A stretch of 64,000 nt of DNA from positions 2,842,001 to 2,906,000 of the forward strand of contig NZ_CP091110.1 in the NCBI RefSeq assembly GCF_021560175.1, written 5' to 3'. The position numbers and the translations under genes are program-made. This stretch comes from Neobacillus drentensis. Its GTDB lineage: Bacteria > Bacillota > Bacilli > Bacillales > Cytobacillaceae. Under the pieces are notes generated by a model. The model had not been told where the DNA came from, did not search any database, and saw only the letters and a program-made list of their open reading frames with translations. This document shows, one piece after another, positions 1 to 9,250 of the stretch. Within the stretch, counting starts at the first letter, position 1, and every line of letters begins with the position of its first letter.

Positions 1-919
1 TTGCCCCTTTGGATTTTAATCAACTAACACTTATTACTGACTCCAAAGGAAAGGTAATTGGTAGAGCACCTTTTCCACCTTCTAAGCATTTTTGGATAGG
101 AACGGATCGAAACGGTAAAGATATCCTTTTACTACTATTATATGGTGCTAAGTTTACTCTAATAACAGCCTCTGGAGTAGCGCTGTTAAGAGTGCTGTTT
201 GGTGGTGTTTTTGGGATTTTTTTGTCCCTGTGGGCACCATTTCTAAAAAAATATTTCAGTGACTTTTTTTTGATTTTTCGTTATATACCATCTGTTTTGA
301 TTGGGATTATTTTGATGCTGCCAATTGTCGGTGGATTTACTGATGTTGCCATTTCTTCGATCGTAACCTATCAAATTATTATTTTAGTGTTCATTGGATT
401 TCCTTCGGTGACGATATTTACCGCAGATTTAATGGACGAATTACTGAGAACAACCTTTGTGAAGAGCTCTTTACTAATGGGTGCCAGCAAATTGCATATC
501 GTTAGAAAACAATTAATGCCATACATTCGATCCTATGGGATATTATTTTTCGTTCAGCAGATATTGGCACCCTACAGATTACTATGCATCTAGGGATTTT
601 TGGCTATTTTTTAGGAGGACTAAATAGAGGGGGAGTACTGGGATTCGATCGACCAGAAAAGAGAGCAACGTTATCAAATGAGTGGGCAGGATTAATCGGT
701 CAAAATTTTCACGATTTTGTTCTTATAACATGGTCTGTATTTGGTCCAGTTTTGGGATTTTTCTTTGTCATTTTTATCGTGAATATGATCAAGAAGGAAT
801 TGGAAGAAAATATTTCTGGAATGCAAGTTAGGAAGAAGAAACGAGAGAAAAACAGGGAGGCGATGACTTCAGTTTCTCCCATGAAGCAAGGTATGTTTGA
901 TTTCGTTCACAAGTTATAA
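1..919 (+). pseudogene. Peptide-type ABC transporter permease, 5'-cut by window edge and frameshifted
   Basis: The reading frame is open from the window edge, so the N-terminus lies outside. The first part (to the stop at 591) reads like an OppC/DppC inner-membrane permease: a short motif WIGTDRNGKDIL before the first transmembrane segment, then several hydrophobic segments. From 584 another frame continues the same kind of protein (MHLGIFGYFLGG, a later membrane segment and a basic tail) to 919. Supplying one base near 567-569 joins the two into ...ILATLQITMHLG..., so a one-base deletion has split the gene. Either the gene is dead or this is a sequencing error. No TTG or ATG in the first part has a convincing ribosome site. 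A terminator follows at 995. Confidence 0.75.
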
Positions 920-994
920 GGTAAAATTTATGAAACTTCATTTCCTTTCCAAAAAAAGAGGTTTAAAAACGCCAGTCATGTTATTCCATTAGAG

Positions 995-1028
995 GGCACA
1001 ATTCTTGAAAAGGAATTGTGCCTTTTTC
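995..1028 (+). terminator. Rho-independent terminator
   Basis: A perfect 10-bp stem GGCACAATTC / GAATTGTGCC with an 8-base loop is followed directly by TTTTTC. It closes the ABC permease pseudogene. Confidence 0.85.
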
Positions 1029-1051
1029 AATAATAGGGCTAGGTTATAGAG

Positions 1052-1081
1052 CAGCTTTCTTTAAAGAAAGTTGTTTTTTTT
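1052..1081 (+). terminator. Second hairpin with T tract
   Basis: CAGCTTTCT pairs with AGAAAGTTG (one G-T pair) around a TTAA loop, followed by a run of T. It lies 25 bases after the first terminator and may be a back-up terminator or the remains of a lost gene's terminator. Nothing else is recognised up to 1200. Confidence 0.6.
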
Positions 1082-1202
1082 ATAACCATGAACCCATTCT
1101 TTTAAATATGGGCTTGTAGATCTAGTTATTAAACCAGCCACAAATAGGAATATTACATAGGTTAAGTCTAACATTACGTTTTAAAAATGAGGAGAATAAG
1201 CT

Positions 1203-2255
1203 ATGCACCAGTATTGGTATGTGAATTCAAGAGGGAGCGAAAAGCTATATCATAACCAAATTTCAGTACCATTATATTCACAGCCCCAATTACCCAATCT
1301 TGGAGGAATAATGGGTCTTGGTATTCCCGAAGGTTGGAGTGGTCACGTCTATCATGCTGGGTGGAAGAGGCCTGGGGTTTTAAAGGGTTTTGATCATATG
1401 GAAATGCCAGATAATTGGACTTCTAGCGTCCGCCAGGTGAGTTTAGTACAAGAGTCTTCTTCTAGTTGGACAACACCGGCCGACCATAAGGGCTTAACAC
1501 CCCATGTACACACCGGGAAATCGGTGCCGCTGGTGGATGATGACGATTGGGAGGTGAAGTTGCAGCCAACAAAATGGTCGCAAACGGCGGACACTGAAGG
1601 TTCCACGTCTCAAAAACAACTCGGAAATTGGTTGCCGCTGGTCAATCATGACGATTGGGAGTCACATGAACAGTCTGACGATTGGCCGCAGCTTCCCAAA
1701 CATGCAGGTGTTATGTCTCAAGAACACAAAGGAAATTGGCTGCAGCAGGTCAATCCTAAACTATGGGAGTCACAAGTTCAGCCGGCCAACTGGCCGCATT
1801 TTCCCGGAAATCCAGGTTTTATGTCTCAAGGGCCTTCTACTCCATGGGCGCAGCCGATTAACCATGCAGGGATGTTCGCACAAGGGCAGCCTCATGGTTG
1901 GCCGCCATCAGCCAACCATGCGGGTTACAATTTCCAAAAACAGCTTTTCCCTTGGGCAAAGCAGGTCAATCATGCGGGGATGTTCGCACAAGGACCTCTC
2001 GCCGCTTTGCTGCCGCCGTCCGTCAATCCTTTTGGCTTTAAAGCCGGTGGGCAGCAGGCGAAGTGGGGCGGTTTTGGAAACCCTGGGGGCTGGGGTGGAC
2101 ATGTAAATCCCCTGGGATGGGGGAATAACAATAGCAATGGTAATGGTAATGGCCAGCCGGGCATCCTTGGAAGCTTACTTAAAGCGGGAAAAGGCACCAT
2201 GAATGGAATAGGAATTATTAGTAGTCTAATCGGTGTGGGAAAGTTCCTATTTTAG
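1203..2255 (+). CDS. Trp-rich imperfect-repeat protein, possibly spore surface
   Basis: 350 residues, start ATG after GAGGAGAATAAGCT. I do not recognise a family. From about residue 110 the protein consists of imperfect repeats of roughly 18-20 residues built on W, P, N, H and G (for example NHAGMFAQG twice, NHAG three times, and W-Q-PxNW blocks). The last 50 residues turn Gly/Asn-rich and end in a hydrophobic glycine-rich tail (GILGSLLKAGKG... to FLF). The composition, with no signal peptide and no enzyme motif, recalls Bacillus spore coat and exosporium proteins, but that is inference. The gene is more GC-rich than its neighbours in the repeat zone. Shorter open frames inside it on both strands are by-products of the repeats. 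It converges on dhaS and shares a terminator. Confidence 0.75.
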   Translation: MHQYWYVNSRGSEKLYHNQISVPLYSQPQLPNLGGIMGLGIPEGWSGHVYHAGWKRPGVLKGFDHMEMPDNWTSSVRQVSLVQESSSSWTTPADHKGLTPHVHTGKSVPLVDDDDWEVKLQPTKWSQTADTEGSTSQKQLGNWLPLVNHDDWESHEQSDDWPQLPKHAGVMSQEHKGNWLQQVNPKLWESQVQPANWPHFPGNPGFMSQGPSTPWAQPINHAGMFAQGQPHGWPPSANHAGYNFQKQLFPWAKQVNHAGMFAQGPLAALLPPSVNPFGFKAGGQQAKWGGFGNPGGWGGHVNPLGWGNNNSNGNGNGQPGILGSLLKAGKGTMNGIGIISSLIGVGKFLF

Positions 2256-2346
2256 TGAAATAGGTCGAAATATTGTAAGTGTGATTAGCACAATATAAAT
2301 TTTCCTGCTTCAATAACGGTGCGATGCTTTAATAATAAGGATATAA

Positions 2347-2379
2347 AAAAGAAGGTTACTGGATTCAGCACCTTCTTTT
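2347..2379. terminator. Bidirectional terminator
   Basis: AAAAGAAGGT pairs with ACCTTCTTTT over a 13-base loop. A on one side and T on the other let it serve both the repeat protein gene (+) and dhaS (-). Confidence 0.8.
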
Positions 2380-2399
2380 AGTGTGACTAATAAATATTT

Positions 2400-3884
2400 T
2401 TATTGCATTGAAATCCAGACACTCTTAACCTCTGTATAGTTATTAAGGGCATAGGATCCCATTTCACGTCCAATACCTGATTGCTTATATCCGCCAAACG
2501 GTGAAGCAGCATCAAATGCATTGTAGCAGTTTACCCAAACAGTTCCAGCGCGGAGCTTGTTTGCAATATAATGGGCATTAGCAACATCGCGCGTCCACAC
2601 ACCTGCTGCCAACCCATATTCGCTATTGTTAGCACGATTAATTAATTCATCTAAATCATCATATGGCATAGCAGAAATAACAGGTCCAAAGATTTCTTCT
2701 TTGGCAATCGTCATTTCATCACGTACATCTGCAAAAATAGTAGGGGAAACAAAGTAACCTTGTTCCTGAGGCTTATTTCCGCCCACCACAAGCTGTGCAC
2801 CTTCATTTAGTCCTTTCTCAATATAACCTAATACACGGTTTTGTTGCTCGACTGAAACAAGAGGTCCAATTTCTGTATCAGCATGAAGTCCGGCACCTTG
2901 TCTAATCGATTTTGCATGTGTAGCCATATCTGCAACTACATTATCAAAGTGTTTCTTTTGAATGAACACGCGTGAACCTGCACAGCAAACCTGACCTTGG
3001 TTAAACATAACACCGTTAAGCGCACCAGGAACTGCCTTTGTTAAATCAGCATCAGGAAGGATGATGTTTGGTGATTTTCCTCCAAGCTCAAGTGTCACTC
3101 GCTTCAATGTTTTAGAGGCATTGGCCATGATCATTTTTCCAACTTCAGTGGAACCAGTGAAAGCAATCTTATCAACTAAAGGATGGTCAACAAGCGGTTG
3201 ACCTGCCGTTTCTCCAAAACCAGGAACGATGTTGACAACACCTGCTGGGAATCCGGCTTCCTGAATTAATTCAGCCAAGTAGAGCGCTGATAGTGGGGTT
3301 TGCTCAGCTGGCTTTAGAACAATGGTACAGCCAGTTGCAAGAGCAGCTCCTAGTTTCCACATTGCCATCAATAGTGGGAAATTCCAAGGGATAATTTGCC
3401 CAACTACGCCCACAGCCTCGTGACGTGTATAGTTTAAGAATGGTCCATTGACAGGAATTGTCTGTCCAACAATCTTCGTAGACCAGCCTGCATAATATCG
3501 CATATGCTCGATTGCCAAAGGAATATCGGCATTGGTTGTTTCTCGGATCGGCTTGCCGTTATCCAAAGTCTCTAGCTGGGCTAGTTCCTCACTGTTTTCC
3601 TCCATCAAATCAGCAAGCTTGTACATCAGCCGGCTCCTAGTAGAAGCGCTCATTTTTGACCATGGACCTTCATCAAATGCTTTACGTGCAGCTTTAACAG
3701 CCAAATCAATATCTTCTACACCTGCTTCATAAACACATGCTAATACCTCACCTGTTGCTGGATTATATGTATCGAAGGTTTTTTGTGACTTACTCTCCAC
3801 GAATTCACCATTAATAAATAATTTTTTCTTCCCACTTAGGAACCTTTCAACCTTTTCTTTTAAAACTACTGTTAATTGAGTCAT
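2400..3884 (-). CDS. dhaS: NAD(P)-dependent aldehyde dehydrogenase, DhaS type
   Basis: 494 residues, the normal length of the ALDH superfamily. It oxidises aldehydes to carboxylic acids with NAD(P)+ in the cytoplasm. Visible motifs: the cofactor-binding IPWNFP near residue 165, FTGSTEVG near 242, the general base in LELGG (Glu266), and the catalytic cysteine in GQVCCAGSR (Cys300 by alignment with the middle cysteine of GQCCCAGSR). It resembles Bacillus DhaS and plant/animal ALDH2-like enzymes; the physiological substrate cannot be told from sequence. The ATG start has a strong TTTTAGGAGGAATTAG ribosome site. It stands alone with its own terminator. A cre-like palindrome lies just upstream, so carbon-catabolite control is possible. 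Confidence 0.93.
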   Translation of the reverse strand: MTQLTVVLKEKVERFLSGKKKLFINGEFVESKSQKTFDTYNPATGEVLACVYEAGVEDIDLAVKAARKAFDEGPWSKMSASTRSRLMYKLADLMEENSEELAQLETLDNGKPIRETTNADIPLAIEHMRYYAGWSTKIVGQTIPVNGPFLNYTRHEAVGVVGQIIPWNFPLLMAMWKLGAALATGCTIVLKPAEQTPLSALYLAELIQEAGFPAGVVNIVPGFGETAGQPLVDHPLVDKIAFTGSTEVGKMIMANASKTLKRVTLELGGKSPNIILPDADLTKAVPGALNGVMFNQGQVCCAGSRVFIQKKHFDNVVADMATHAKSIRQGAGLHADTEIGPLVSVEQQNRVLGYIEKGLNEGAQLVVGGNKPQEQGYFVSPTIFADVRDEMTIAKEEIFGPVISAMPYDDLDELINRANNSEYGLAAGVWTRDVANAHYIANKLRAGTVWVNCYNAFDAASPFGGYKQSGIGREMGSYALNNYTEVKSVWISMQ

Positions 3885-3920
3885 CTAATTCCTCCTAAAA
3901 TATAGTTTTTTTTGTTTATA

Positions 3921-3943
3921 GGAAAGCCCTGGTAGCGCTTTCC
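3921..3943 (-). promoter_or_regulatory. Palindrome upstream of dhaS, cre-like
   Basis: GGAAAGC and GCTTTCC form an inverted repeat about 37 bases upstream of the dhaS start. On the minus strand, GGAAAGCGCTACCA matches the CcpA box TGNAANCGNWNNCA at every fixed position except the first. The position suits repression by CcpA or another operator-binding regulator. Assignment is inference. Confidence 0.4.
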
Positions 3944-4150
3944 ATAAAGATGATAACATTATGAAAATATGAAAACAATAACTAGTAATACAAATATTCT
4001 GATAATATTCGCCATAAACTGTCAATTTCGCTTGATTAAACTTCTAAAACTTTCAAAAGACAAATAGGTATCAACAAAACTTAATAAAACTTTACGAAAT
4101 CCAACAAACTAAATAAGACGTACTAAAGTCAAGGGGCGCCACTTTTCTAA

Positions 4151-4183
4151 GCAGGTTAGTTCAAGTACAATTCTTCACAAAAA
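4151..4183 (-). repeat. Dispersed hairpin element, left half only
   Basis: Read on the minus strand this gives TTTTTGTGAAGAATTGTAC then TTGAACTAAC, matching the left block of the dispersed element found in many gaps of this window. The gap 3944-4278 is otherwise AT-rich with no gene. A 14-bp imperfect inverted repeat (4214-4250, arms AAACCAAC.. / ..GTTGGTTT) follows the gene at 4279 on its 3' side but lacks a T tract. Confidence 0.55.
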
Positions 4184-4278
4184 TTCAAAGTGGAGAAATA
4201 AACATCTATTTTCAAACCAACCAGATGAATAGTAACCATCTAGTTGGTTTGCATCGTTTGTGAACGATTGAGGGTAAC

Positions 4279-4599
4279 CTAACATGTAATTTCTTTCCCG
4301 TTTTCGATATAGATAGTGATTTGTAATCCGGTTTGGTTTACTACATAGTAAAATACATCTTTTGCCGTGCCTCGGACTATCTCGCTTAGACCTAAGTTGT
4401 CAAACAGGCGTGCATAGCAGCGGATGATCAACGTATCCTTTTCTTTAAACAGATGATAATAGACTGTTTCCTTATGTATTTTCGAATAACAATGGATAAA
4501 TAGATATTCATCTGTTGGTTCGAGCCCTTTTATAAAAAGTTCTTTTTGAATGATTCGTTTTATTTCCGCGATTTGTTGCTCGGATAATTTTACCCTCAT
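4279..4599 (-). CDS. Hypothetical protein, 106 residues
   Basis: No family recognised. It is a small soluble protein: an N-terminal helix (LSEQQIAEIKRIIQKEL), then alternating beta-like stretches (EYLFIHCYSK, DTLIIRCYARL) and a C-terminal strand (GLQITIYIENGKEI). There is no signal peptide or membrane segment. The ATG start has a weak GAAGG ribosome site upstream. A second, degenerate copy of its 3' end survives at 43853-43900, so the family has been duplicated in this genome. Confidence 0.65.
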   Translation of the reverse strand: MRVKLSEQQIAEIKRIIQKELFIKGLEPTDEYLFIHCYSKIHKETVYYHLFKEKDTLIIRCYARLFDNLGLSEIVRGTAKDVFYYVVNQTGLQITIYIENGKEITC

Positions 4600-4806
4600 A
4601 CCAGCACACCTTCTTAGCTATTGATTGGAAGTTCATATTAATTATTATACGAACAAGCGGGGACACCTGTCACAAAAGAAATGGATGCCACAGATGATCT
4701 CTATAAAAGATTTACAGCTCTTTCTTATTGAAATAACGAGGAAGTATAATGGGAGAAGTAGTAATAGTATATTCCATTCGATTTAATAGTTAGAGGAAGT
4801 GATAAC

Positions 4807-5256
4807 ATGTTTTTTTATTATTTTATGCTCATACTTGGAGCCTTATTTGCAATTGGTGCTGTAATTGCCTTAATGGTTATGTATGGTACGACAGACTTTC
4901 GATTCTTAAATATAATGAAATGCCTTGGAATCTTATGTATTGGTGTTTTACTTTTAGGGTTTACTCTCCCAAGTCTGAAATATGTAGTGCTAAAAAAATA
5001 TGATGTCGTAAGTGGAAAATGTGTGATCGATATCGATTCATCAGGTCGTTCTTCTGAAGCGGACATTAATATGCTAGATACCGATGAAATGTTTACCTTT
5101 AAAGATATTCCTAAACTTGATGCTTATGGAAAGTCCATCCCATATTATTGTGAGGTAACAGTTACAAAAGACCATATGTTTGAAATTAGTTATAAAATAT
5201 ATGAAGCCAAAACACGAAAGCTAATCGTAACAAGTAAAAATCATATCATTCCATGA
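4807..5256 (+). CDS. Small membrane protein with soluble C-terminal domain
   Basis: 149 residues, ATG preceded by AGAGGAAGTGATAAC. Two transmembrane helices near residues 3-26 and 36-57 are followed by a roughly 90-residue hydrophilic domain with two cysteines (GKCVIDID and YYCEVTV) in beta-rich surroundings. By the charge pattern the C-terminal domain is probably outside the cell, where the cysteines could form a disulphide. No family is recognised. It is a single gene with no terminator of its own visible before the next gene. Confidence 0.7.
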   Translation: MFFYYFMLILGALFAIGAVIALMVMYGTTDFRFLNIMKCLGILCIGVLLLGFTLPSLKYVVLKKYDVVSGKCVIDIDSSGRSSEADINMLDTDEMFTFKDIPKLDAYGKSIPYYCEVTVTKDHMFEISYKIYEAKTRKLIVTSKNHIIP

Positions 5257-5395
5257 TAGGATATTTATTGAGGCGACTATTTGCAATGCCATTCCATTTT
5301 TATAGGAAATAATTTATCTACTATGATTTTGTTATATATCATTGTGTAAAAAGGGATTATAAAACATAGATGAATGAAGAACAAGGGGGAGTACC

Positions 5396-6271
5396 ATGCA
5401 AACAATAAACAAAATTGGAAATTCCTTTTGGTATATGACACCAGTATCGGAGACCGATCGACCGATAGTAGGAATGGTAGTGGGAAAAGAAAAAACATTA
5501 ATGATTGATGCAGGTAATTCAGAAGCCCATGCCCAACTGTTTTTAGAAATGCTGGGAGAACAAAATGTCGCAAAACCGGATATGGTTGTGTTAACACATT
5601 GGCATTGGGACCATATTTTTGGACTTTCTTCCTTAACGGAAGCGGTGTCCATTTCTTCAAAAGCAACAAAGCAAGAAATGGAAAAACTAATCCCTTTATC
5701 TTGGACGGATAAGGCTTTAGATGAGCGGGTAAGGGAAGGTACAGAAATCGAATTTTGTTCGAGCTGTATAAAAAAGGAGTTTAAGGATCATCGGGATATT
5801 CAAATCACTCTCCCTACAGTTGTATTTGAAGGTGAACTCGAGATTGACCTTGGTGGAGTAACTTGCTTGTTAAAGCATGTTGGCGGGGACCATGCCGCAG
5901 ATTCTGTGGTCATCTATCTTAAAGAAGAAAAATTATTATTTTTAGGCGATAGCATCTATCCAGATATTTTTTCTCCCAAACCGAACTACACAACAAAACG
6001 AACAAAGGAACTGACAGCCATTCTCGAACAGTTTGATGCGGAGACGTATATCCTTTCCCATTCGAAGCCAATATCCAAGGATGAGTTTAACGCTGAAATG
6101 CAGTTACTAAAGGCGGCAGCCTATTACATAGAAAAATGTAATGGGAATGCAGACCAAATAAAATTGGAATTTGCACGAGAATTAAACCGGGAGTTAAATG
6201 AAGAGGAATTGGAAACGATTGAGTATTTTGTAAATGGATACATGGCGGAGTTGGACAATCGAGTGTTGTAA
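5396..6271 (+). CDS. Metallo-beta-lactamase-fold hydrolase
   Basis: 291 residues, ATG after AAGGGGGAGTACC. The MBL-fold zinc motif is THWHWDH with ligands His68, His70, Asp72 and His73. Further ligands are plausible in HVGGDH (about residue 156) and FLGDSIYPD (about 182), and a last histidine in LSHSKP. The fold, without a signal peptide, points to a cytoplasmic hydrolase of thioesters, lactones or phosphoesters; specificity cannot be read. The last 60 residues form a helical extension rich in Asn and Glu. It stands alone and shares the terminator at 6310 with the convergent CPBP gene. Confidence 0.88.
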   Translation: MQTINKIGNSFWYMTPVSETDRPIVGMVVGKEKTLMIDAGNSEAHAQLFLEMLGEQNVAKPDMVVLTHWHWDHIFGLSSLTEAVSISSKATKQEMEKLIPLSWTDKALDERVREGTEIEFCSSCIKKEFKDHRDIQITLPTVVFEGELEIDLGGVTCLLKHVGGDHAADSVVIYLKEEKLLFLGDSIYPDIFSPKPNYTTKRTKELTAILEQFDAETYILSHSKPISKDEFNAEMQLLKAAAYYIEKCNGNADQIKLEFARELNRELNEEELETIEYFVNGYMAELDNRVL

Positions 6272-6309
6272 CTTCATTTTCCATTTTTTAAAATTTCGTT
6301 TCATTAAAA

Positions 6310-6355
6310 AAAGATGTCAGTTACCTTGCAAAAATAGCAAGGTGGCTGGCATCTT
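6310..6355. terminator. Bidirectional terminator
   Basis: AAGATGTCAGTTACCTTGC pairs with GCAAGGTGGCTGGCATCTT (about 19 bp with G-T pairs) over a short loop, with A and T runs on either side. It serves the MBL hydrolase (+) and the CPBP protein (-). Confidence 0.85.
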
Positions 6356-7251
6356 TAGTTAAGTCTCGTCAATTTGTATTTTCTCAACGAAATAAATAAG
6401 AAAATGCCAAGAGAAACAATTGTCCACATGAGTGAGACAGCCGGATTAATATTGGTGACAACAAATAAAGAGGGAAGGTCACCTAAGGCAGAATCATTCA
6501 TCGTGAGGAACCATCCCAACAGCATATTATTTGCTGCGTGCGCTCCGATCGACAATTCAGCACTGTTCGTTTTTGCTGTGATATAACACCAAATAAATCC
6601 AGTTAGCAAATAATCCGCTCCAACCAATATAGGGGAGTATCCCATTTCGGGATTGGTGAAATGGAGGGCACCAAATATGGACCCTGCAATAAGAGATAAA
6701 AGAAAAGGAATACGAATCCATTTTCCAATCATCTGCATGAGATATCCTCTGAAAAATAATTCCTCACAGGTCGTTTGAATGGGAGTTAAAACCAGCACCA
6801 GCACAAATAAAATCAAAAAATCAGAAACTTTGACATCGTTTAAGGAGTAATCCCCAGGGTTTACCAGGAAATCAATGATCGTAGTCAGAGCTAAGATGAC
6901 AAAATAGGTTATAAATCCAAAGCCTATTTTCTTCCAATCTATTTTTCTATTTGGTGTAATGAGCGATGTGAATTTCCGTTTATGAATAAATCGAATCGCG
7001 ACATAAAGCCCCAAAAGCCAAAACAAAAATGGTGAATTCATCAGGGTAAAATAGAGTAACGGGTTGATCCCCACATAATCCTCTTTAACACTATCATAAT
7101 AGGTATGGGGGTTTCCATCCGTATTCACAATCCATTCACTAATGATGGTATAAGGCAGCGCCCCAACAACAATAAATAAAATAATGACAATCAAGGAACA
7201 TAAATACCTCTTCCAGCTATTCTTGCCTTTTACTACTCTTATAAAGTCCAA
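6355..7251 (-). CDS. CPBP-family intramembrane metalloprotease (Abi/CAAX-like)
   Basis: 298 residues with about eight transmembrane segments. The three CPBP motifs are present: EELFFR (Glu163, Glu164, Arg168), FGALHF (His197) and the later HAANN. Proteins of this family are prenyl-CAAX-protease relatives; in Gram-positive bacteria some act in bacteriocin self-immunity or membrane-protein processing. No bacteriocin gene is next to it. The start is taken as TTG at 7251, without a good ribosome site; no nearer ATG keeps the first membrane helix, so the exact start is uncertain. Confidence 0.85.
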   Translation of the reverse strand: MDFIRVVKGKNSWKRYLCSLIVIILFIVVGALPYTIISEWIVNTDGNPHTYYDSVKEDYVGINPLLYFTLMNSPFLFWLLGLYVAIRFIHKRKFTSLITPNRKIDWKKIGFGFITYFVILALTTIIDFLVNPGDYSLNDVKVSDFLILFVLVLVLTPIQTTCEELFFRGYLMQMIGKWIRIPFLLSLIAGSIFGALHFTNPEMGYSPILVGADYLLTGFIWCYITAKTNSAELSIGAHAANNMLLGWFLTMNDSALGDLPSLFVVTNINPAVSLMWTIVSLGIFLFISLRKYKLTRLN

Positions 7252-7482
7252 TTATATTTACACCAACATTCTAGTAGATTTAGATGATGCGTACAAATTC
7301 GTACATTATTGATTATATTAGTCAATTACTTACATTATTACCAGGTACTTTTTCATATAAATTGTTTATAAAAATACCGAGAAAACGGAAAGATCCACTT
7401 GAATCGCTTGTAAACTTTTATATGAGTATAAAAAGTGTCATATTATGGATAATAAATTTATAACAAGCGGTTGGAGGACTAT

Positions 7483-7959
7483 ATGATAAACAAGAGAAAA
7501 ACACTTTCATTTTGCACATTGGTCATACCTTGGTTGACAATCCCTTTAATTGGTAAGAATACTTTTATCCGCTTTATGCCAGTTGCGACTTTTATTGGTT
7601 ATTTTTTCGGACTTTTAAGTGAGACCGCTGACAATAATAAATGGTGGAAGGTTAAAAATCCTTTATTCCCAAAAAATCGGCTGGATATTTCTTATTTACT
7701 TGGGCTTTTTTTTATTACAACCATTTGGGTATTTAAATTAACCTTCGGAAACTTTTTTAAATATCTTGCAACCAATATTATGATCGATTTAGTCTTTTCA
7801 TTTCCTATTGCAAAATTGTTCACCAAGGTTGGGGTTTTTGAGTTTAAAAAAATGAGACCTAAACATTTTTTCATTTTGTCTGTTTTTATGGCAATCATTA
7901 TTTATTTGTATCAATTATTAGTAGAGCAAGCTATCTCAAAAGAATCTAACCAAAATTAA
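7483..7959 (+). CDS. Multi-pass membrane protein, paralogue of the gene at 45233
   Basis: 158 residues. The start is ATG 7483 because the ribosome site TTGGAGGAC overlaps the more upstream TTG. Four or five hydrophobic segments. The signature WWKVKNP followed by a proline and DISY/DISF, then a helix and a TxxNIxxD/DY motif, is shared with the minus-strand gene at 45233-45706, so the two are paralogues. The function is unknown. No partner gene is adjacent. Confidence 0.75.
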   Translation: MINKRKTLSFCTLVIPWLTIPLIGKNTFIRFMPVATFIGYFFGLLSETADNNKWWKVKNPLFPKNRLDISYLLGLFFITTIWVFKLTFGNFFKYLATNIMIDLVFSFPIAKLFTKVGVFEFKKMRPKHFFILSVFMAIIIYLYQLLVEQAISKESNQN

Positions 7960-8124
7960 TAAGATTGTGAATATTTGTACGTAAGCTCTAACGGGCAGAA
8001 ATGGTTAGGAAGTAAATTGTTTAGCTTACTGTATAAAGCAGCAGGCTTTTTCATTTACATATTGTTAGGAAAAATAGGGAAAATTGTAAATATAAGGATT
8101 GTTTGGTAAGATGGGGGTTTATTT

Positions 8125-9132
8125 ATGGAGGAAAGCAATCATGTACAGCTTACATCAGCAGAGATAACAGCTCTTTGGACATCCTATATGAATGATACTG
8201 CCATTGCTTGTCAGTTTAAATACTTTTTAACCATAGTTGAGGATGAAGAGATTAAAGCATTAGTCAAACATGCTTTTGAAATTGCTCAAGGAAATCTTAA
8301 AACACTAACTGAGATTTTCAACAAAGAAAAATACCCAATACCTTATGGATTTAATCTAAATGAGGATGTAAATGTAAATGCTCCTAGGCTGTATTCAGAC
8401 ACATATTTTTTGAATTACCTCCATCAAGCATCACAAATAGCTCTGCAAGGATACAGTATCCATCTGCCAGTATCAGTTAGGGCAGATGTTTACAGTCATT
8501 TTAGTGAATGTATTTCACAATTAATAAATTTTCTTAGGGATGTAAAAGAGCTTTTATTATCTAAAGGTCTTTATATCAGATCTCCTTATTTACCTATACC
8601 GGATGATATTGATTTTGTTAAAAAACAAAGTTTCCTTAAAGGCTTTTTTGGGGAAAAGAGACCATTACTAGGTACAGAAATAACAAACCTCTATGTTAAT
8701 TTTCAAAGAAATGCTTTTGGAGTTGCAACCTTAATAGGATTTAGTCAAGTTGCACAGTCAAAAGAGGTAGCTAAGTTTTTATTTAGAGGTGTAGAAATTG
8801 CAAAAAAGCATTGTGAAGTTTTTGGAGCTATCCTTAGAAAGGATTACCTTCCAGTACCTATGTCATGGGATTCAGATGTAACTGAGTCTACAGCTTATAC
8901 TTTTTCAGATAAACTTATGATGTACTATACTACATCCCTTATTGCTCTAAGTATTGGATTTTATGGTACAAGTATGGCGATGAGTCCTAGAAAAGATTTA
9001 GCTCTGCATTATGTAGGACTAACTGCTGAAATAGCTATGTATGCTGAGGATGGGGCTAATATAATGATTAAAAATGGATGGCTAGAACAGCCTCCTATGG
9101 CTCCTGATAGAGATGAATTAATCAAAAAATAA
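8125..9132 (+). CDS. DUF3231 family protein
   Basis: 335 residues made of two tandem halves of about 165 residues. Each half begins with a variant of LTSAEITALW / LLGTEITNLYxxFQRN, so the protein is an internal duplication. It is mostly helical and resembles ferritin-like four-helix bundles. DUF3231 proteins are common in spore-forming Bacillaceae and their role is not established. ATG with GGGGG ribosome site. A paralogue sits at 38570. A hairpin with T tract at 9154 ends the transcript. Confidence 0.88.
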   Translation: MEESNHVQLTSAEITALWTSYMNDTAIACQFKYFLTIVEDEEIKALVKHAFEIAQGNLKTLTEIFNKEKYPIPYGFNLNEDVNVNAPRLYSDTYFLNYLHQASQIALQGYSIHLPVSVRADVYSHFSECISQLINFLRDVKELLLSKGLYIRSPYLPIPDDIDFVKKQSFLKGFFGEKRPLLGTEITNLYVNFQRNAFGVATLIGFSQVAQSKEVAKFLFRGVEIAKKHCEVFGAILRKDYLPVPMSWDSDVTESTAYTFSDKLMMYYTTSLIALSIGFYGTSMAMSPRKDLALHYVGLTAEIAMYAEDGANIMIKNGWLEQPPMAPDRDELIKK

Positions 9133-9153
9133 AATCCATTATAATCCATATTC

Positions 9154-9190
9154 AAGTCCTTCTGCATTAAAACAGAAAGGGCTTATTTTA
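9154..9190 (+). terminator. Rho-independent terminator of the DUF3231 gene
   Basis: AAGTCCTTCTG pairs with CAGAAAGGGCTT around ATTAAAA, followed by ATTTTATT. One bulge interrupts the stem. Confidence 0.7.
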
Positions 9191-9250
9191 TTATGTAAGG
9201 GTATAATGGAGGAATCTTTAACAAACAGATAGCTAGATTTAAGGTTCAGC

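Noticed and set aside
1648..2106. 152-codon frame on the plus strand inside the Trp-rich gene
   Set aside because: Shadow of the repetitive gene in another frame; no ribosome site. The minus-strand frames at 1394-1606, 1908-2102 and 1970-2200 are shadows as well.
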